Source: Pseudolabrys sp. (GTDB lineage Bacteria; Pseudomonadota; Alphaproteobacteria; Rhizobiales; Xanthobacteraceae). From it: 64,000 nt of DNA. Location: contig JAURVZ010000084.1 in NCBI GenBank assembly GCA_030655215.1, positions 124,001 through 188,000 on the forward strand, written 5' to 3'. The translations under genes were made by a program, and so were the position numbers. Under the pieces are notes generated by a model that worked only from the letters and a program-made list of their open reading frames with translations, ran no database searches and was not told the origin of the DNA. Positions 17,523 through 25,267 of this stretch are shown in pieces (within the stretch, counting starts at the first letter, position 1; each line of letters starts with the position of its first letter).

Positions 17523-18152
17523 ATGGAAGGCGTTACCGTCGTCGACCATCCCTTGGTGCAGCACAAGCTGACCTTGATCCGCGACAAGAATGTGTCGACC
17601 AAATCGTTTCGCGAACTGCTCAGCGAAATCGGTATGCTGCTGTGTTACGAAGTGACGCGCGACCTGCCGCTGGAAATGATCGACATCGAGACGCCGCTCG
17701 CCAAGATGAAAGCGCCGATCCTCGCCGGCAAGAAGCTGGTCTTCGCGCCGATCCTGCGCGCCGGGCTGACCTTCGCCGAAGGCATGCTCGATCTGGTGCC
17801 CGCCGCGCGCGTTGCCCATATCGGGCTGTACCGCGAGCCGGAGACCTTTTCCGCTGTCGAATACTTCTTCAAGGCGCCGCACGACCTGCCCGAGCGTCTG
17901 GTCTTTGTCATCGTCCCGGTACTGGCCACTGCCAATACCGCTGTTGCCGCCGTTGACCGGCTGAAGGAGCGCGGCGCCAATGACATTCGCGTGGTTTGCC
18001 TGATCGCCGCACCGGAAGGCATCGAGCGCCTGCGCGGCATCCATCCGGACGTGCGCATCTGGACCGCCGCCATTGATGACGGCCTGAACGAGCAAGCCTT
18101 CATCGTTCCCGGTCTTGGCGATGCCGGCGACCGCGCCTACGGCACGAAGTAA
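17523..18152 (+). CDS. upp: Uracil phosphoribosyltransferase (URC6-type) with divergent PRPP loop
   Basis: 209 residues, normal Upp length and colinear with it: [24 protein letters not shown] at the N-terminus, PILRAGL (77-82), and the uracil-binding loop [15 protein letters not shown] at the C-terminus (194-208). The PRPP-binding loop, normally DPMLATGGS, here reads VPVLATANT (131-139): the Asp and both Gly are replaced. Catalysis of uracil + PRPP to UMP is therefore doubtful, or PRPP is bound differently. A ribosome site (CGGAGAAG) precedes the ATG. Third gene of the URC set; its stop is 3 nt from the convergent enoyl-CoA hydratase stop. Confidence 0.9.
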   Translation: MEGVTVVDHPLVQHKLTLIRDKNVSTKSFRELLSEIGMLLCYEVTRDLPLEMIDIETPLAKMKAPILAGKKLVFAPILRAGLTFAEGMLDLVPAARVAHIGLYREPETFSAVEYFFKAPHDLPERLVFVIVPVLATANTAVAAVDRLKERGANDIRVVCLIAAPEGIERLRGIHPDVRIWTAAIDDGLNEQAFIVPGLGDAGDRAYGTK

Positions 18153-18155
18153 CCT

Positions 18156-18923
18156 CTAGCGTTTAAACGTTGCGTCGCGGCCTTCACGGAAGGCATTGAT
18201 GCCTTCCATGTGGTCGCCGGCGGCAAAACACATGGCGTTCATCTCATTCTCGTAACGCAAGCCCGCTTCCAGCGTCGATGACAGCGCCATGCGCGCCGCG
18301 GCCTTGACCGCTTGCGTCGCGACCGGGCTGAATCCGGCCATCTTCCGGCACAGCGCTTTCGCGGTTGCGTCCACCTCACTATCCTCGACCAGATATTCGA
18401 CCAGGCCAAGACGATGCACTTCCGCCGCGTCGATGGGCTCGCCGGTCAGCAGCAGCTTCATCGCCTGCCCGTAACCGACAATGCGCGGCAACATTTGCGA
18501 CGCGCCGCCGCCGCCGACCCAGCCGCGCGTCACTTCCGGGAAGCCGAACTTGGTGCTGCGCCCGGCGACACGAATGTCGGCCGCCAAGGCAATCTCGGCG
18601 CCGCCGCCGAGCACCCAGCCCTTCAGCGCGGCAATCACCGGCTTGCGGATGCTGCGAATGGTGTTCTCGTAGATCACGCGGTTGCGGAACGACCAGGTGT
18701 CGGGATATTCAGCCAGCGAGTTCAGATCGCTGCCGGCCGAGAAGGCGCGCTCGCCGGCGCCGCGCACCAGCACGACGCGGACATTGTCGTCGCGCTCCGC
18801 CGACAGGCACACCTCCTGCAAGCTTGCCGCCATTGGCGGCGTGATGGCATTGTGCTTTTGCGGACGATTGAGCACTATCTCGGCGACGTGTTCGTTGACG
18901 CTAAAATTGATTTCGCCGTCCAT
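18156..18923 (-). CDS. Enoyl-CoA hydratase/isomerase family protein
   Basis: 255 residues of the crotonase family. The oxyanion-hole regions (AFSAGSDL, and KGWVLGGGAEIALAAD) and both positions of the catalytic glutamates (GGGAE and FPEVTRG) are present, so hydratase activity is plausible. AGGGAGG lies just before the ATG at 18923. It is divergent from the LacI-type regulator across only 43 nt and convergent with the URC genes. It probably acts with the nearby acyl-CoA dehydrogenase, SDR, CoA-transferase and MaoC hydratase in degrading an organic acid. Confidence 0.9.
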   Translation of the reverse strand: MDGEINFSVNEHVAEIVLNRPQKHNAITPPMAASLQEVCLSAERDDNVRVVLVRGAGERAFSAGSDLNSLAEYPDTWSFRNRVIYENTIRSIRKPVIAALKGWVLGGGAEIALAADIRVAGRSTKFGFPEVTRGWVGGGGASQMLPRIVGYGQAMKLLLTGEPIDAAEVHRLGLVEYLVEDSEVDATAKALCRKMAGFSPVATQAVKAAARMALSSTLEAGLRYENEMNAMCFAAGDHMEGINAFREGRDATFKR

Positions 18924-18966
18924 GATGACCTCCCTCTACAGTCTGGAATAGGAAGCGCGCGTTCCG

Positions 18967-20016
18967 ATGAGCAAGAAGGCCAAGACCAGCAAGGCTAAGA
19001 CCAGCAATGCCCGGCTGACCTTGCGCGACCTTGCCGCGCATGCCGATGTGTCGCCGGCCACCGTGTCGCTGGTGCTGCGCAAAAGTCCGCTGGTGGCCCA
19101 AGTGACGCGCGAGCGCGTGCTCGCCTCGATCGAAACGCTTGGTTATGTCTATAATCGCGGCGCGGCGAGCCTGCGCACACAACGCACGCACACGGTCGGC
19201 GTTGCTATCAACGAACTGGCCAATCCCTATTTCGCCGAGCTGACGGCGGCGATCGAGCGCGCTTTCAACGCCATTGGCTATTCTGTGTTCCTGTCCAATT
19301 CGGCGGAAGACCCGGCACGCCAGGACCAGTTCATCGACACGATGCGCGAATACAATGTCGATGGCTTGATCATCTGTCCCGCCGCCGGCACCACCGCCAA
19401 GTCGATGCAGCGGCTGATCCGCTTCAACATGCCGTGCGTTCAGGTATCGCGCTATGTGCGCGGCGTCGCGCTCGACTTTGCCGGTAACGACAATGTGCGC
19501 GGCACATATCTCGCGACCGAGCATCTGATTGCGCTTGGCCACCGCCGCATTGCCATGATCGGCGGCAACGAAATCACCTCGACCGGTTGGGAGCGCCTGA
19601 AAGGCTATACCGACGCGCTGAAGGCGCATGGCATTGCGATTGACGACGAGCTGATTGTCCCCGCCATTGCCACGCGCGAAAACGGCGCTGACGCCATCAA
19701 GACTTTGCTCAAGCGACCCAACCCGCCGACAGCGGCGGCCTGCTACAACGACCTTATCGCCTTCGGCGTCCTGCTCGGCCTGCGCCAGATCGGCATCGAA
19801 CCGGGCGGCGACTTCGCCGTGGTCGGCTGCGACGATGTCAGCGAGGCGGCACTGTGGCACCCGGCGCTCAGCAGCATCGCCGTCGGCACCGCCGCGATGG
19901 GCGATGTTGCCGCGCGCATGCTGATGGAGCGGATTGCCGATCATGGCGCCAAGCGCCGCGAGATCGTGCTGGAACCGAAGCTGGTGGTACGCGCGTCCAG
20001 CGGCGGCATGCGGTAG
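18967..20016 (+). CDS. LacI-family transcriptional regulator
   Basis: 349 residues: an N-terminal LacI helix-turn-helix (LTLRDLAAHADVSPATVSLVLR, about 17-38) with hinge helix, then a periplasmic-binding-like effector domain (HTVGVAINELANPYFAEL onward). The first 15 residues are a Lys/Ser-rich extension. It is divergent from the enoyl-CoA hydratase gene; the 43-nt gap contains GGAA...TTCC at 18951-18965, a weak candidate operator. The stop is 3 nt from the stop of the convergent SDR gene. It likely controls the surrounding acyl-CoA genes; effector unknown. Confidence 0.92.
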   Translation: MSKKAKTSKAKTSNARLTLRDLAAHADVSPATVSLVLRKSPLVAQVTRERVLASIETLGYVYNRGAASLRTQRTHTVGVAINELANPYFAELTAAIERAFNAIGYSVFLSNSAEDPARQDQFIDTMREYNVDGLIICPAAGTTAKSMQRLIRFNMPCVQVSRYVRGVALDFAGNDNVRGTYLATEHLIALGHRRIAMIGGNEITSTGWERLKGYTDALKAHGIAIDDELIVPAIATRENGADAIKTLLKRPNPPTAAACYNDLIAFGVLLGLRQIGIEPGGDFAVVGCDDVSEAALWHPALSSIAVGTAAMGDVAARMLMERIADHGAKRREIVLEPKLVVRASSGGMR

Positions 20017-20019
20017 TCC

Positions 20020-20790
20020 TCACAGCCTATGAATATGAATGCCGCCGTCGACATGAAATGCGTCGCCGGTGCTGAAGTGAAAATCACCGCCGGCCAGTTG
20101 CACCGCGACGCGGGCGATGTCGCGCGGCTCGCCCCAGCGCGGCGTCGGCGGCACGCCCTCGGCGAGCAGCTTGTCATAGCGATCCTTGACCACCGCGGTC
20201 ATGTCGGTGCGGATGATGCCGGGACGGATTTCGAAGACGCCGATGCCGGAGGCCGCCAGCCGCACCGCGAACAACTTGGTCATCACCGACACGCCCGTCT
20301 TGGACAGGCAATATTCGGCCCGCTCCGGCGCGATGACATAGGCATTCATCGACGACAGGCTGACGATTGACCGTGGGTGCTCTCCGGCCGGCGCCGCCAG
20401 CATGCGGCGCGCCACTTCCTGCGTCAGAAAGAACGGTCCGCGCAGATTGACGTTCATCAGTTCGTCATAGCTCTCCGGCGTCACGTCAAGAATATCGCCG
20501 CGCTTCTTCACCGAAATGCCGGCATTGTTGACCAGGCATTCGAGGCCGCCGAAAGCGGCAAAGGCCTTGTCGGCCAGTGCCGCCGCCTGATCGACCGCGG
20601 CGATGTTGCCGGCGATGAAGGCCGCCCCCGCCCCGCGCTCACGGACACCAGCGAGCGTTTCCGCCGCCGCCTCGTCCTCGACGATATCATTGATGACAAC
20701 GTCGTAACCCTTTTCGGCAAAGCCATAAGCGATGCCGCGGCCAATGCCACGCCTGCCGCCGGTGATGAAAACGCGCGGGCGATTGCTCAT
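20020..20790 (-). CDS. Short-chain dehydrogenase/reductase (FabG-like)
   Basis: 256 residues with TGGRRGIGRGI at residues 10-20, NNAGIS near 88, catalytic Ser (SLSSMNA) and YCLSK, and PGIIRTDM after the active site. The C-terminus GDAFHVDGGIHIHRL is the usual SDR ending. The ATG at 20790 overlaps the acyl-CoA dehydrogenase stop by 4 nt, so the two are coupled. It would oxidise a hydroxyacyl or cyclic alcohol intermediate; substrate unknown. Confidence 0.9.
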   Translation of the reverse strand: MSNRPRVFITGGRRGIGRGIAYGFAEKGYDVVINDIVEDEAAAETLAGVRERGAGAAFIAGNIAAVDQAAALADKAFAAFGGLECLVNNAGISVKKRGDILDVTPESYDELMNVNLRGPFFLTQEVARRMLAAPAGEHPRSIVSLSSMNAYVIAPERAEYCLSKTGVSVMTKLFAVRLAASGIGVFEIRPGIIRTDMTAVVKDRYDKLLAEGVPPTPRWGEPRDIARVAVQLAGGDFHFSTGDAFHVDGGIHIHRL

Positions 20791-21938
20791 GCCAAAGCCT
20801 CGCGCGCGATCAGCATGCGTTGGATCTGGTTGGTTCCTTCATAGATCTGCGTAATTTTTGCGTCGCGATACAGCCGCTCGACTTCCATGCCGCGAATGTA
20901 ACCCATGCCGCCATGCACCTGCACCGCATTGGCGGTGTGCAGGACGGCAGCGTCGGAGGCGAAGCACTTGGCCATCGAACAGGCCGTGGTCGCGCGCGCG
21001 CCGCTGTCGAGTTGCGCGCCGGCGTGCAAGGTCATCAAGCGCGCGGCGTGCACATCCTTGGCCATGTCGGCAATCATCCACTGCACCGCCTGGAAATCCG
21101 CAATGGCCTGGCCGAACTGCTTGCGATCCTTCGCCTGCTTCACCGAGGCATCGAGCGCCGCTTGCAAGATGCCGACAGCGAGCGCTGAAATGCCGACGCG
21201 GCCTTTGTCGAGCACGCTCATCATCATGTGGAAGCCGCGGTTCAGCGGGCCGAGCAGCGCCGCCTTCGGCAGCTCGATATTGTCGAAATGCAGCGCGCCG
21301 ACCGGCGACGCGCGCTGGCCCATCTTGTGCTCCTGCCGGCCGATCTTGTAGCCGGCGCGGTCCGCGTCGACGATGAAAATGCTCATGCCACGCTTGCCGA
21401 GCTCAGGCGCGGTGCGCGCTAGCACGACGGCGAAGTCGGCGACCGGCGCATTGTGGATCCACAATTTGCCGCCGTTGAGCCGCCAGCCATCGGCGGTCTC
21501 GGTCGCCGTGGTCTTGATGCCGGAAACGTCGGAGCCGGCTTCCGCCTCGGTGATGGCATAGGCGCAGCGGCGGTCGGCGGCGAGCAGCGGCCGCAAGTAG
21601 GTTTCCTGCTGCTCTTTGGTGCCATGCGTCGACAGCAAGGTGCCGACCAGCTCGACCAGGCCGCATTGATCAGCCACCGAGGCATAGCCGCGCGACAGCT
21701 CTTCCATGACATGGGCATAGGAAACGGCGTCGGCGCCCGCCCCGCCCAGTTCGTCCGGCACGGTGATGCCGAACATGCCGAGCTGCGCCATTTTCTTGTA
21801 CAGCTCAGACGGAAACCGCTCGGTTTCGTCCAGTTCAGCGGCAATGCCGCGGATTTCGCGGTCGGCGAACTGGCGCGCGGTCTCGCGCATCATTTCGTGG
21901 CGACTTTGTGCGCCGCCGTCGTCTTCAGCAAGTGTCAT
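20787..21938 (-). CDS. Acyl-CoA dehydrogenase
   Basis: 383 residues, normal for the family. Signatures are YAITEAEAGSDVSG (FAD/substrate contact), DRKQFGQ, AVQVHGGMGYIRGMEVERLYRDAKITQIYEGTNQIQR; the Glu in IYEGTNQ is at the common catalytic-base position. An open frame runs up to 22115, but the homologous N-terminus begins at the ATG at 21938; upstream residues look non-coding and would cover the promoter palindrome. The promoter is shared divergently with the CoA-transferase operon. Confidence 0.9.
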   Translation of the reverse strand: MTLAEDDGGAQSRHEMMRETARQFADREIRGIAAELDETERFPSELYKKMAQLGMFGITVPDELGGAGADAVSYAHVMEELSRGYASVADQCGLVELVGTLLSTHGTKEQQETYLRPLLAADRRCAYAITEAEAGSDVSGIKTTATETADGWRLNGGKLWIHNAPVADFAVVLARTAPELGKRGMSIFIVDADRAGYKIGRQEHKMGQRASPVGALHFDNIELPKAALLGPLNRGFHMMMSVLDKGRVGISALAVGILQAALDASVKQAKDRKQFGQAIADFQAVQWMIADMAKDVHAARLMTLHAGAQLDSGARATTACSMAKCFASDAAVLHTANAVQVHGGMGYIRGMEVERLYRDAKITQIYEGTNQIQRMLIAREALA

Positions 21939-22009
21939 GGCGTTCCGACCCTGAAGTTTTTCCGTCTTTGCAGGCATCATAGTTTGTGTTTGACTTGACG
22001 TCACCAAAA

Positions 22010-22027
22010 ATTTAGAACGATCTAAAT
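22010..22027. promoter_or_regulatory. Inverted repeat in the divergent acyl-CoA dehydrogenase/CoA-transferase promoter
   Basis: ATTTAGA (22010-22016) and TCTAAAT (22021-22027) form a perfect 7-bp inverted repeat with a 4-nt spacer. TGACGTCA (21996-22003) and TGACGTAA (22027-22034) lie on either side. This is the layout of a TetR-like or similar dimer operator in a divergent promoter. No TetR gene is in the window, so the regulator is unknown. Confidence 0.5.
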
Positions 22028-22062
22028 GACGTAAAATAAGGCTTTCTGGGAGGCCACCCAAG

Positions 22063-23622
22063 ATGAGACGCGTCACAGCAGACGAAGCCGTGCAACTGGT
22101 GAAGTCCGGCGACACCGTGCTGATCGGTGGCTCCGGCGGCGGTCATGCCGTGCCGGAGGCGCTGCTGGCGGCGCTCGGCCGCCGCTTCGATGCCGAGCAA
22201 GAGCCGCGCAAGATCACCGCCGTTCATCCGGTCGGCCTCGGCGACGGCAAAGGCCTGGGCGCCGGACATCTGGCACGCGAAGGCCTGCTCAAGCGCGTCG
22301 TCTCCGGCACTTTCGTCAATTCGCCGTCGATTTCCGATCTGGCGCTCGCCGACAAGATCGAAGGCTACACGATGCCGCAGGGCGCGCTGTCGCAGCTGAT
22401 GCGCGAGATTGCCTCCGGCCGCGCCGGCCTGCTGACCAAGACCGGGCTGCACTCCTTCGTCGATCCGCGCCATGAAGGCGGCCGCCAGAGCAAGTCGGCC
22501 AAGGAAGACCTCGTCGAATTGGTCCAGTTCCGCGGCGAGGATTACCTGTTCTACAAGCCGTTCAAATTCGACGTCTGCTTCCTGCGCGGCACCACCGCCG
22601 ATGAAGACGGCAATGTGACGATGGAAGAGGAAGCCTTTTTCGGCGAGATGATGTCGGAAGCGCAGGCGACGCGGCGTTGCGGCGGCATTGTCATCGTCCA
22701 GGTCAAGCGCATGGCGCGGCGCGGCACCCTGCCCGCCAAGCAGGTGAAGATCCCCGGCATTCTGGTCGACCTCGTCGTGGTCGAGCCCACCCAGCGCCAG
22801 ACCTATGAAACGGCGTACAGTCCGTCTTATGCCGGTGAACTGAAAATCCCGCTGTCGGATATTCCGGTGTTGCCGCTTGACGCCCGCAAGATCATCGCCC
22901 GGCGCGCGGCGATGGAGCTGTTTCCCGGCGCGATTTGCAATCTCGGCTCCGGCATCTCTACAGGCATTGCCAATATCGCGGCGGAAGAAGACGTGCTCGA
23001 CGACATTTGCCTGACCAACGAACAAGGCATGGTCGGCGGCGCACCGGCTTCCGGCGGCGATGCCGGCGCCGCGCGCAATTTCGCGGCGATGATCGACCAG
23101 CCCTATCAATTCGATTTTTACGACGGTGGCGGGCTCGATCTCGCCTTTCTCTCATTCGCCGAAATCGACGAGAACGGCCACGTCAATGTCAGCCGCTTCG
23201 GTGGCCGCATCGTCGGTCCCGGCGGCTTCATCAATATCAGCCAGAACGCCAAGGCGGTGATCTACAACGGCACCTTCGCCGCCGGCAAAGGCGGCGCGCA
23301 GAAGTTCGTCAAGAACGTCGAGCAGATCACCTATAGCGGCACTTATGGCCAGGAGCGCGGCCAGCGCGTGCTCTACATCACCGAGCGCGCCGTATTCCGG
23401 CTCGGCGCGGGCGGTGTCGAACTGATCGAAATCGCGCCGGGTCTCGATGTCCAGCGCGATATCATTGCCAATATGGGTTTCACGCCCAAGATCGCAGCTG
23501 ACCTGAAGACGATGGACGCCCGGCTGTTCAAGCCGGAGCGTCTCAAGCTCGCCGATGATCTGCATAAGCGCACGCCACCGCCGCGCTCATCGCGCCTCGA
23601 CATGCCGAAAGCCGCGCAATGA
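22063..23622 (+). CDS. Acyl-CoA:acetate/3-ketoacid CoA-transferase, fused alpha-beta (YdiF-type)
   Basis: 519 residues, the fused two-domain form of family I CoA-transferases. The N-terminal domain has the GSGGGHAVPEALLAALGRRF CoA-binding region; the C-terminal domain carries the catalytic glutamate in LTNEQGMVGG, followed by GSGISTGIANIA-like and RFGGRIVGPGGFINISQNAK segments. It transfers CoA from acetyl- or succinyl-CoA to an organic acid to start catabolism. GGGAGG precedes the ATG. First gene of a three-gene operon, overlapping the next gene by 4 nt. Confidence 0.92.
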   Translation: MRRVTADEAVQLVKSGDTVLIGGSGGGHAVPEALLAALGRRFDAEQEPRKITAVHPVGLGDGKGLGAGHLAREGLLKRVVSGTFVNSPSISDLALADKIEGYTMPQGALSQLMREIASGRAGLLTKTGLHSFVDPRHEGGRQSKSAKEDLVELVQFRGEDYLFYKPFKFDVCFLRGTTADEDGNVTMEEEAFFGEMMSEAQATRRCGGIVIVQVKRMARRGTLPAKQVKIPGILVDLVVVEPTQRQTYETAYSPSYAGELKIPLSDIPVLPLDARKIIARRAAMELFPGAICNLGSGISTGIANIAAEEDVLDDICLTNEQGMVGGAPASGGDAGAARNFAAMIDQPYQFDFYDGGGLDLAFLSFAEIDENGHVNVSRFGGRIVGPGGFINISQNAKAVIYNGTFAAGKGGAQKFVKNVEQITYSGTYGQERGQRVLYITERAVFRLGAGGVELIEIAPGLDVQRDIIANMGFTPKIAADLKTMDARLFKPERLKLADDLHKRTPPPRSSRLDMPKAAQ

Positions 23623-24446
23623 GCCAAACACCCGCTAAGACGTTCATCGTCGACGGCAACACCAAGATCTTTCCGGTGATTGGCGATCCCATCGGCCAGG
23701 TGAAATCGCCGGCCGGCATCACCGGTGAATTCCACGCCAAGGGCCAGAACGCCCTCTGCGTGCCATGGCACGTCAAGCCGGACGATTTCGACACGGTGAT
23801 GCGCGGCTTGAAAGCGACGCAGAACTGCGACGGCTATATCGTCACCGTGCCGTACAAGCTGCGCACCCTGCCCTACGTCGAAAATCCGTCACCGCGCGCG
23901 CAACGCGTCGGCGCCGTTAATGTCATCCGCCGTGACGGTCCGAACTCATGGACCGGCGATATGCTCGATGGCTTCGCCATGGTCACCGCCGTGCGCAACA
24001 CCGGTTTCGATTTCACCGGCAAGCGGGTGCTGATCATGGGCTGCGGCGGCGCCGGCAGCGCCATCATCGACGCCGTTGCCGAGGCCGGCGCTGTGGCGAT
24101 CACCATCGCCGACCTCGACCAGGCCAAGGCCAGCGATATCGCCGCCCGCTTCAGCAAAGCGCACAGCGGCTGCACCTTCACCGTCGGCGCCGCCGTCGCC
24201 GAAGGCCACGACCTGATCATCAACGCCACGCCCTATGGCATGGCCAAAGGGGACGGCATGCCGGCACCCTTCGGCAAGCTCGATCCGAACATCGTCGTCG
24301 CCGATGTCATCACCATTCCGGAAATCACGCCGTTGCTGACGCATGCCAAGGCCTGCGGCTGCAAGATATCGACCGGCATCCAGATGTATCAGGCGCAAGC
24401 GGCGATGATCGCCGACTACCTTATTCCGGAGAAGACAAGTGTTTGA
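23619..24446 (+). CDS. Shikimate/quinate dehydrogenase family protein
   Basis: 275 residues with the AroE fold: a substrate domain (PVIGDPIGQVKSPAGITGEF; GYIVTVPYK with the catalytic Lys; GAVNVIRR; TGDMLDGF with the catalytic Asp) and a Rossmann domain with GCGGAGSA. AroE usually has NGD/NTDG; here DMLDG differs. Its place between a CoA-transferase and a MaoC hydratase argues for a catabolic role on a cyclic hydroxyacid rather than aromatic amino acid synthesis; this is inference. It overlaps the CoA-transferase by 4 nt and the MaoC gene by 8 nt. Confidence 0.87.
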   Translation: MSQTPAKTFIVDGNTKIFPVIGDPIGQVKSPAGITGEFHAKGQNALCVPWHVKPDDFDTVMRGLKATQNCDGYIVTVPYKLRTLPYVENPSPRAQRVGAVNVIRRDGPNSWTGDMLDGFAMVTAVRNTGFDFTGKRVLIMGCGGAGSAIIDAVAEAGAVAITIADLDQAKASDIAARFSKAHSGCTFTVGAAVAEGHDLIINATPYGMAKGDGMPAPFGKLDPNIVVADVITIPEITPLLTHAKACGCKISTGIQMYQAQAAMIADYLIPEKTSV

Positions 24447-24876
24447 GTGTCATCTGAAAGTCGGCGAGACGTCCGAATTCACCAAGACCATCACCGAGAC
24501 TGACGTGGCGATGTTCTCCGCCATCACCGCCGACTTCGACCCGATCCATGTCAACGAGGACTATGCGGCCAAGTCACCTTTCGGCAAACGCATCGCCCAT
24601 GGCGGGCTGGTGCTCGGCCTGCTGTCAGGCTGCGCCTCGACCATGTCAAAGCGCTCGGCCGAGCGCGGCGCCAAGGCGGTGTCGGTGTCACTTGGCTATG
24701 ACAAGATCAGGTTTCTGGCGCCGGTGTTCATCGGCGATACCTTGACCGCGCGCTACACGGTCGAGGAAATCGACCCAAGCGCCGCCCGCAGCCGCGCCAA
24801 GATCGAGATCATCAAATCGAACGGCGAACTGTGCCTGGCCGGCGTCCACGTCATGAAGTGGGTCGTGCCGAAGTAA
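24439..24876 (+). CDS. MaoC-like (R)-enoyl-CoA hydratase
   Basis: 145 residues with a single hot-dog domain. The hydratase motif with catalytic Asp and His is intact (ADFDPIHVNEDYA), followed by RIAHGGLVLGLLSG. The start is GTG at 24439, inside the end of the shikimate-dehydrogenase-like gene (8-nt overlap). It likely hydrates an unsaturated acyl-CoA produced by the divergent acyl-CoA dehydrogenase. A small GC hairpin follows the stop. Confidence 0.9.
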   Translation: MFECHLKVGETSEFTKTITETDVAMFSAITADFDPIHVNEDYAAKSPFGKRIAHGGLVLGLLSGCASTMSKRSAERGAKAVSVSLGYDKIRFLAPVFIGDTLTARYTVEEIDPSAARSRAKIEIIKSNGELCLAGVHVMKWVVPK

Positions 24877-24888
24877 GCCCGTTCGGGC
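24877..24888. terminator. Weak hairpin between convergent MaoC and PilZ genes
   Basis: GCCC-GTTC-GGGC forms a 4-bp stem directly after the MaoC stop, in the 23-nt gap to the convergent PilZ gene. There is no T-tract, so at most a weak bidirectional end. Confidence 0.25.
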
Positions 24889-24899
24889 GCCGGCCCGGC

Positions 24900-25199
24900 C
24901 TAGATCTGGAAGACGTCCGCCGGCGGTGGCGGCGCGTCGGGCGGCAGCGCCTCGAACTTCAAGCCCAGATAGCTTTCCTTGCGCCAGACCACCCGGCAGG
25001 GCCGGCTCGGCTGCCCCATCGGATTGAACAGCAGCAGAAAATGGTCCGGAATCCTGGCGTTCTCATCGATCTTGATGCGGGCGCCGCCCTCGGAAATGTC
25101 CGCAAGGATGCAGTCGGTGCGCTGATCCGGGGTGATCGCGATCCAGGCCGGATACCGCACGGCCTTACGCTCATGCTTGCGTCTCTCATCGCCTAGCAA
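24900..25199 (-). CDS. Small PilZ-domain protein (cyclic di-GMP binding)
   Basis: 99 residues, essentially one PilZ domain. The c-di-GMP motif is present as RRKHERKAVRYPAWI (RxxxR part, residues 6-12) and DISEGGARI (D/NxSxxG). Such stand-alone domains regulate motility, polysaccharide or development through partner proteins. It stands alone between catabolic modules and is convergent with the MaoC operon. The proline run DAPPPPAD near the C-terminus is probably disordered. Partner unknown. Confidence 0.85.
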   Translation of the reverse strand: MLGDERRKHERKAVRYPAWIAITPDQRTDCILADISEGGARIKIDENARIPDHFLLLFNPMGQPSRPCRVVWRKESYLGLKFEALPPDAPPPPADVFQI

Positions 25200-25267
25200 G
25201 GGAGTTCGCTCCGGTCAGAATGACGATTCGTCACTGCGACTCGTCATAGCGCGGCGCCTTCCGCGCC

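Noticed and set aside
18951-18965. GGAAGCGCGCGTTCC as a LacI operator
   Set aside because: Only the outer 4 bp are symmetric and the centre is a GC alternation; too weak to list as a site by itself.
21939-22115. N-terminal extension of the acyl-CoA dehydrogenase
   Set aside because: It would cover the divergent promoter and its inverted repeat and has no family similarity; the protein begins normally at 21938.
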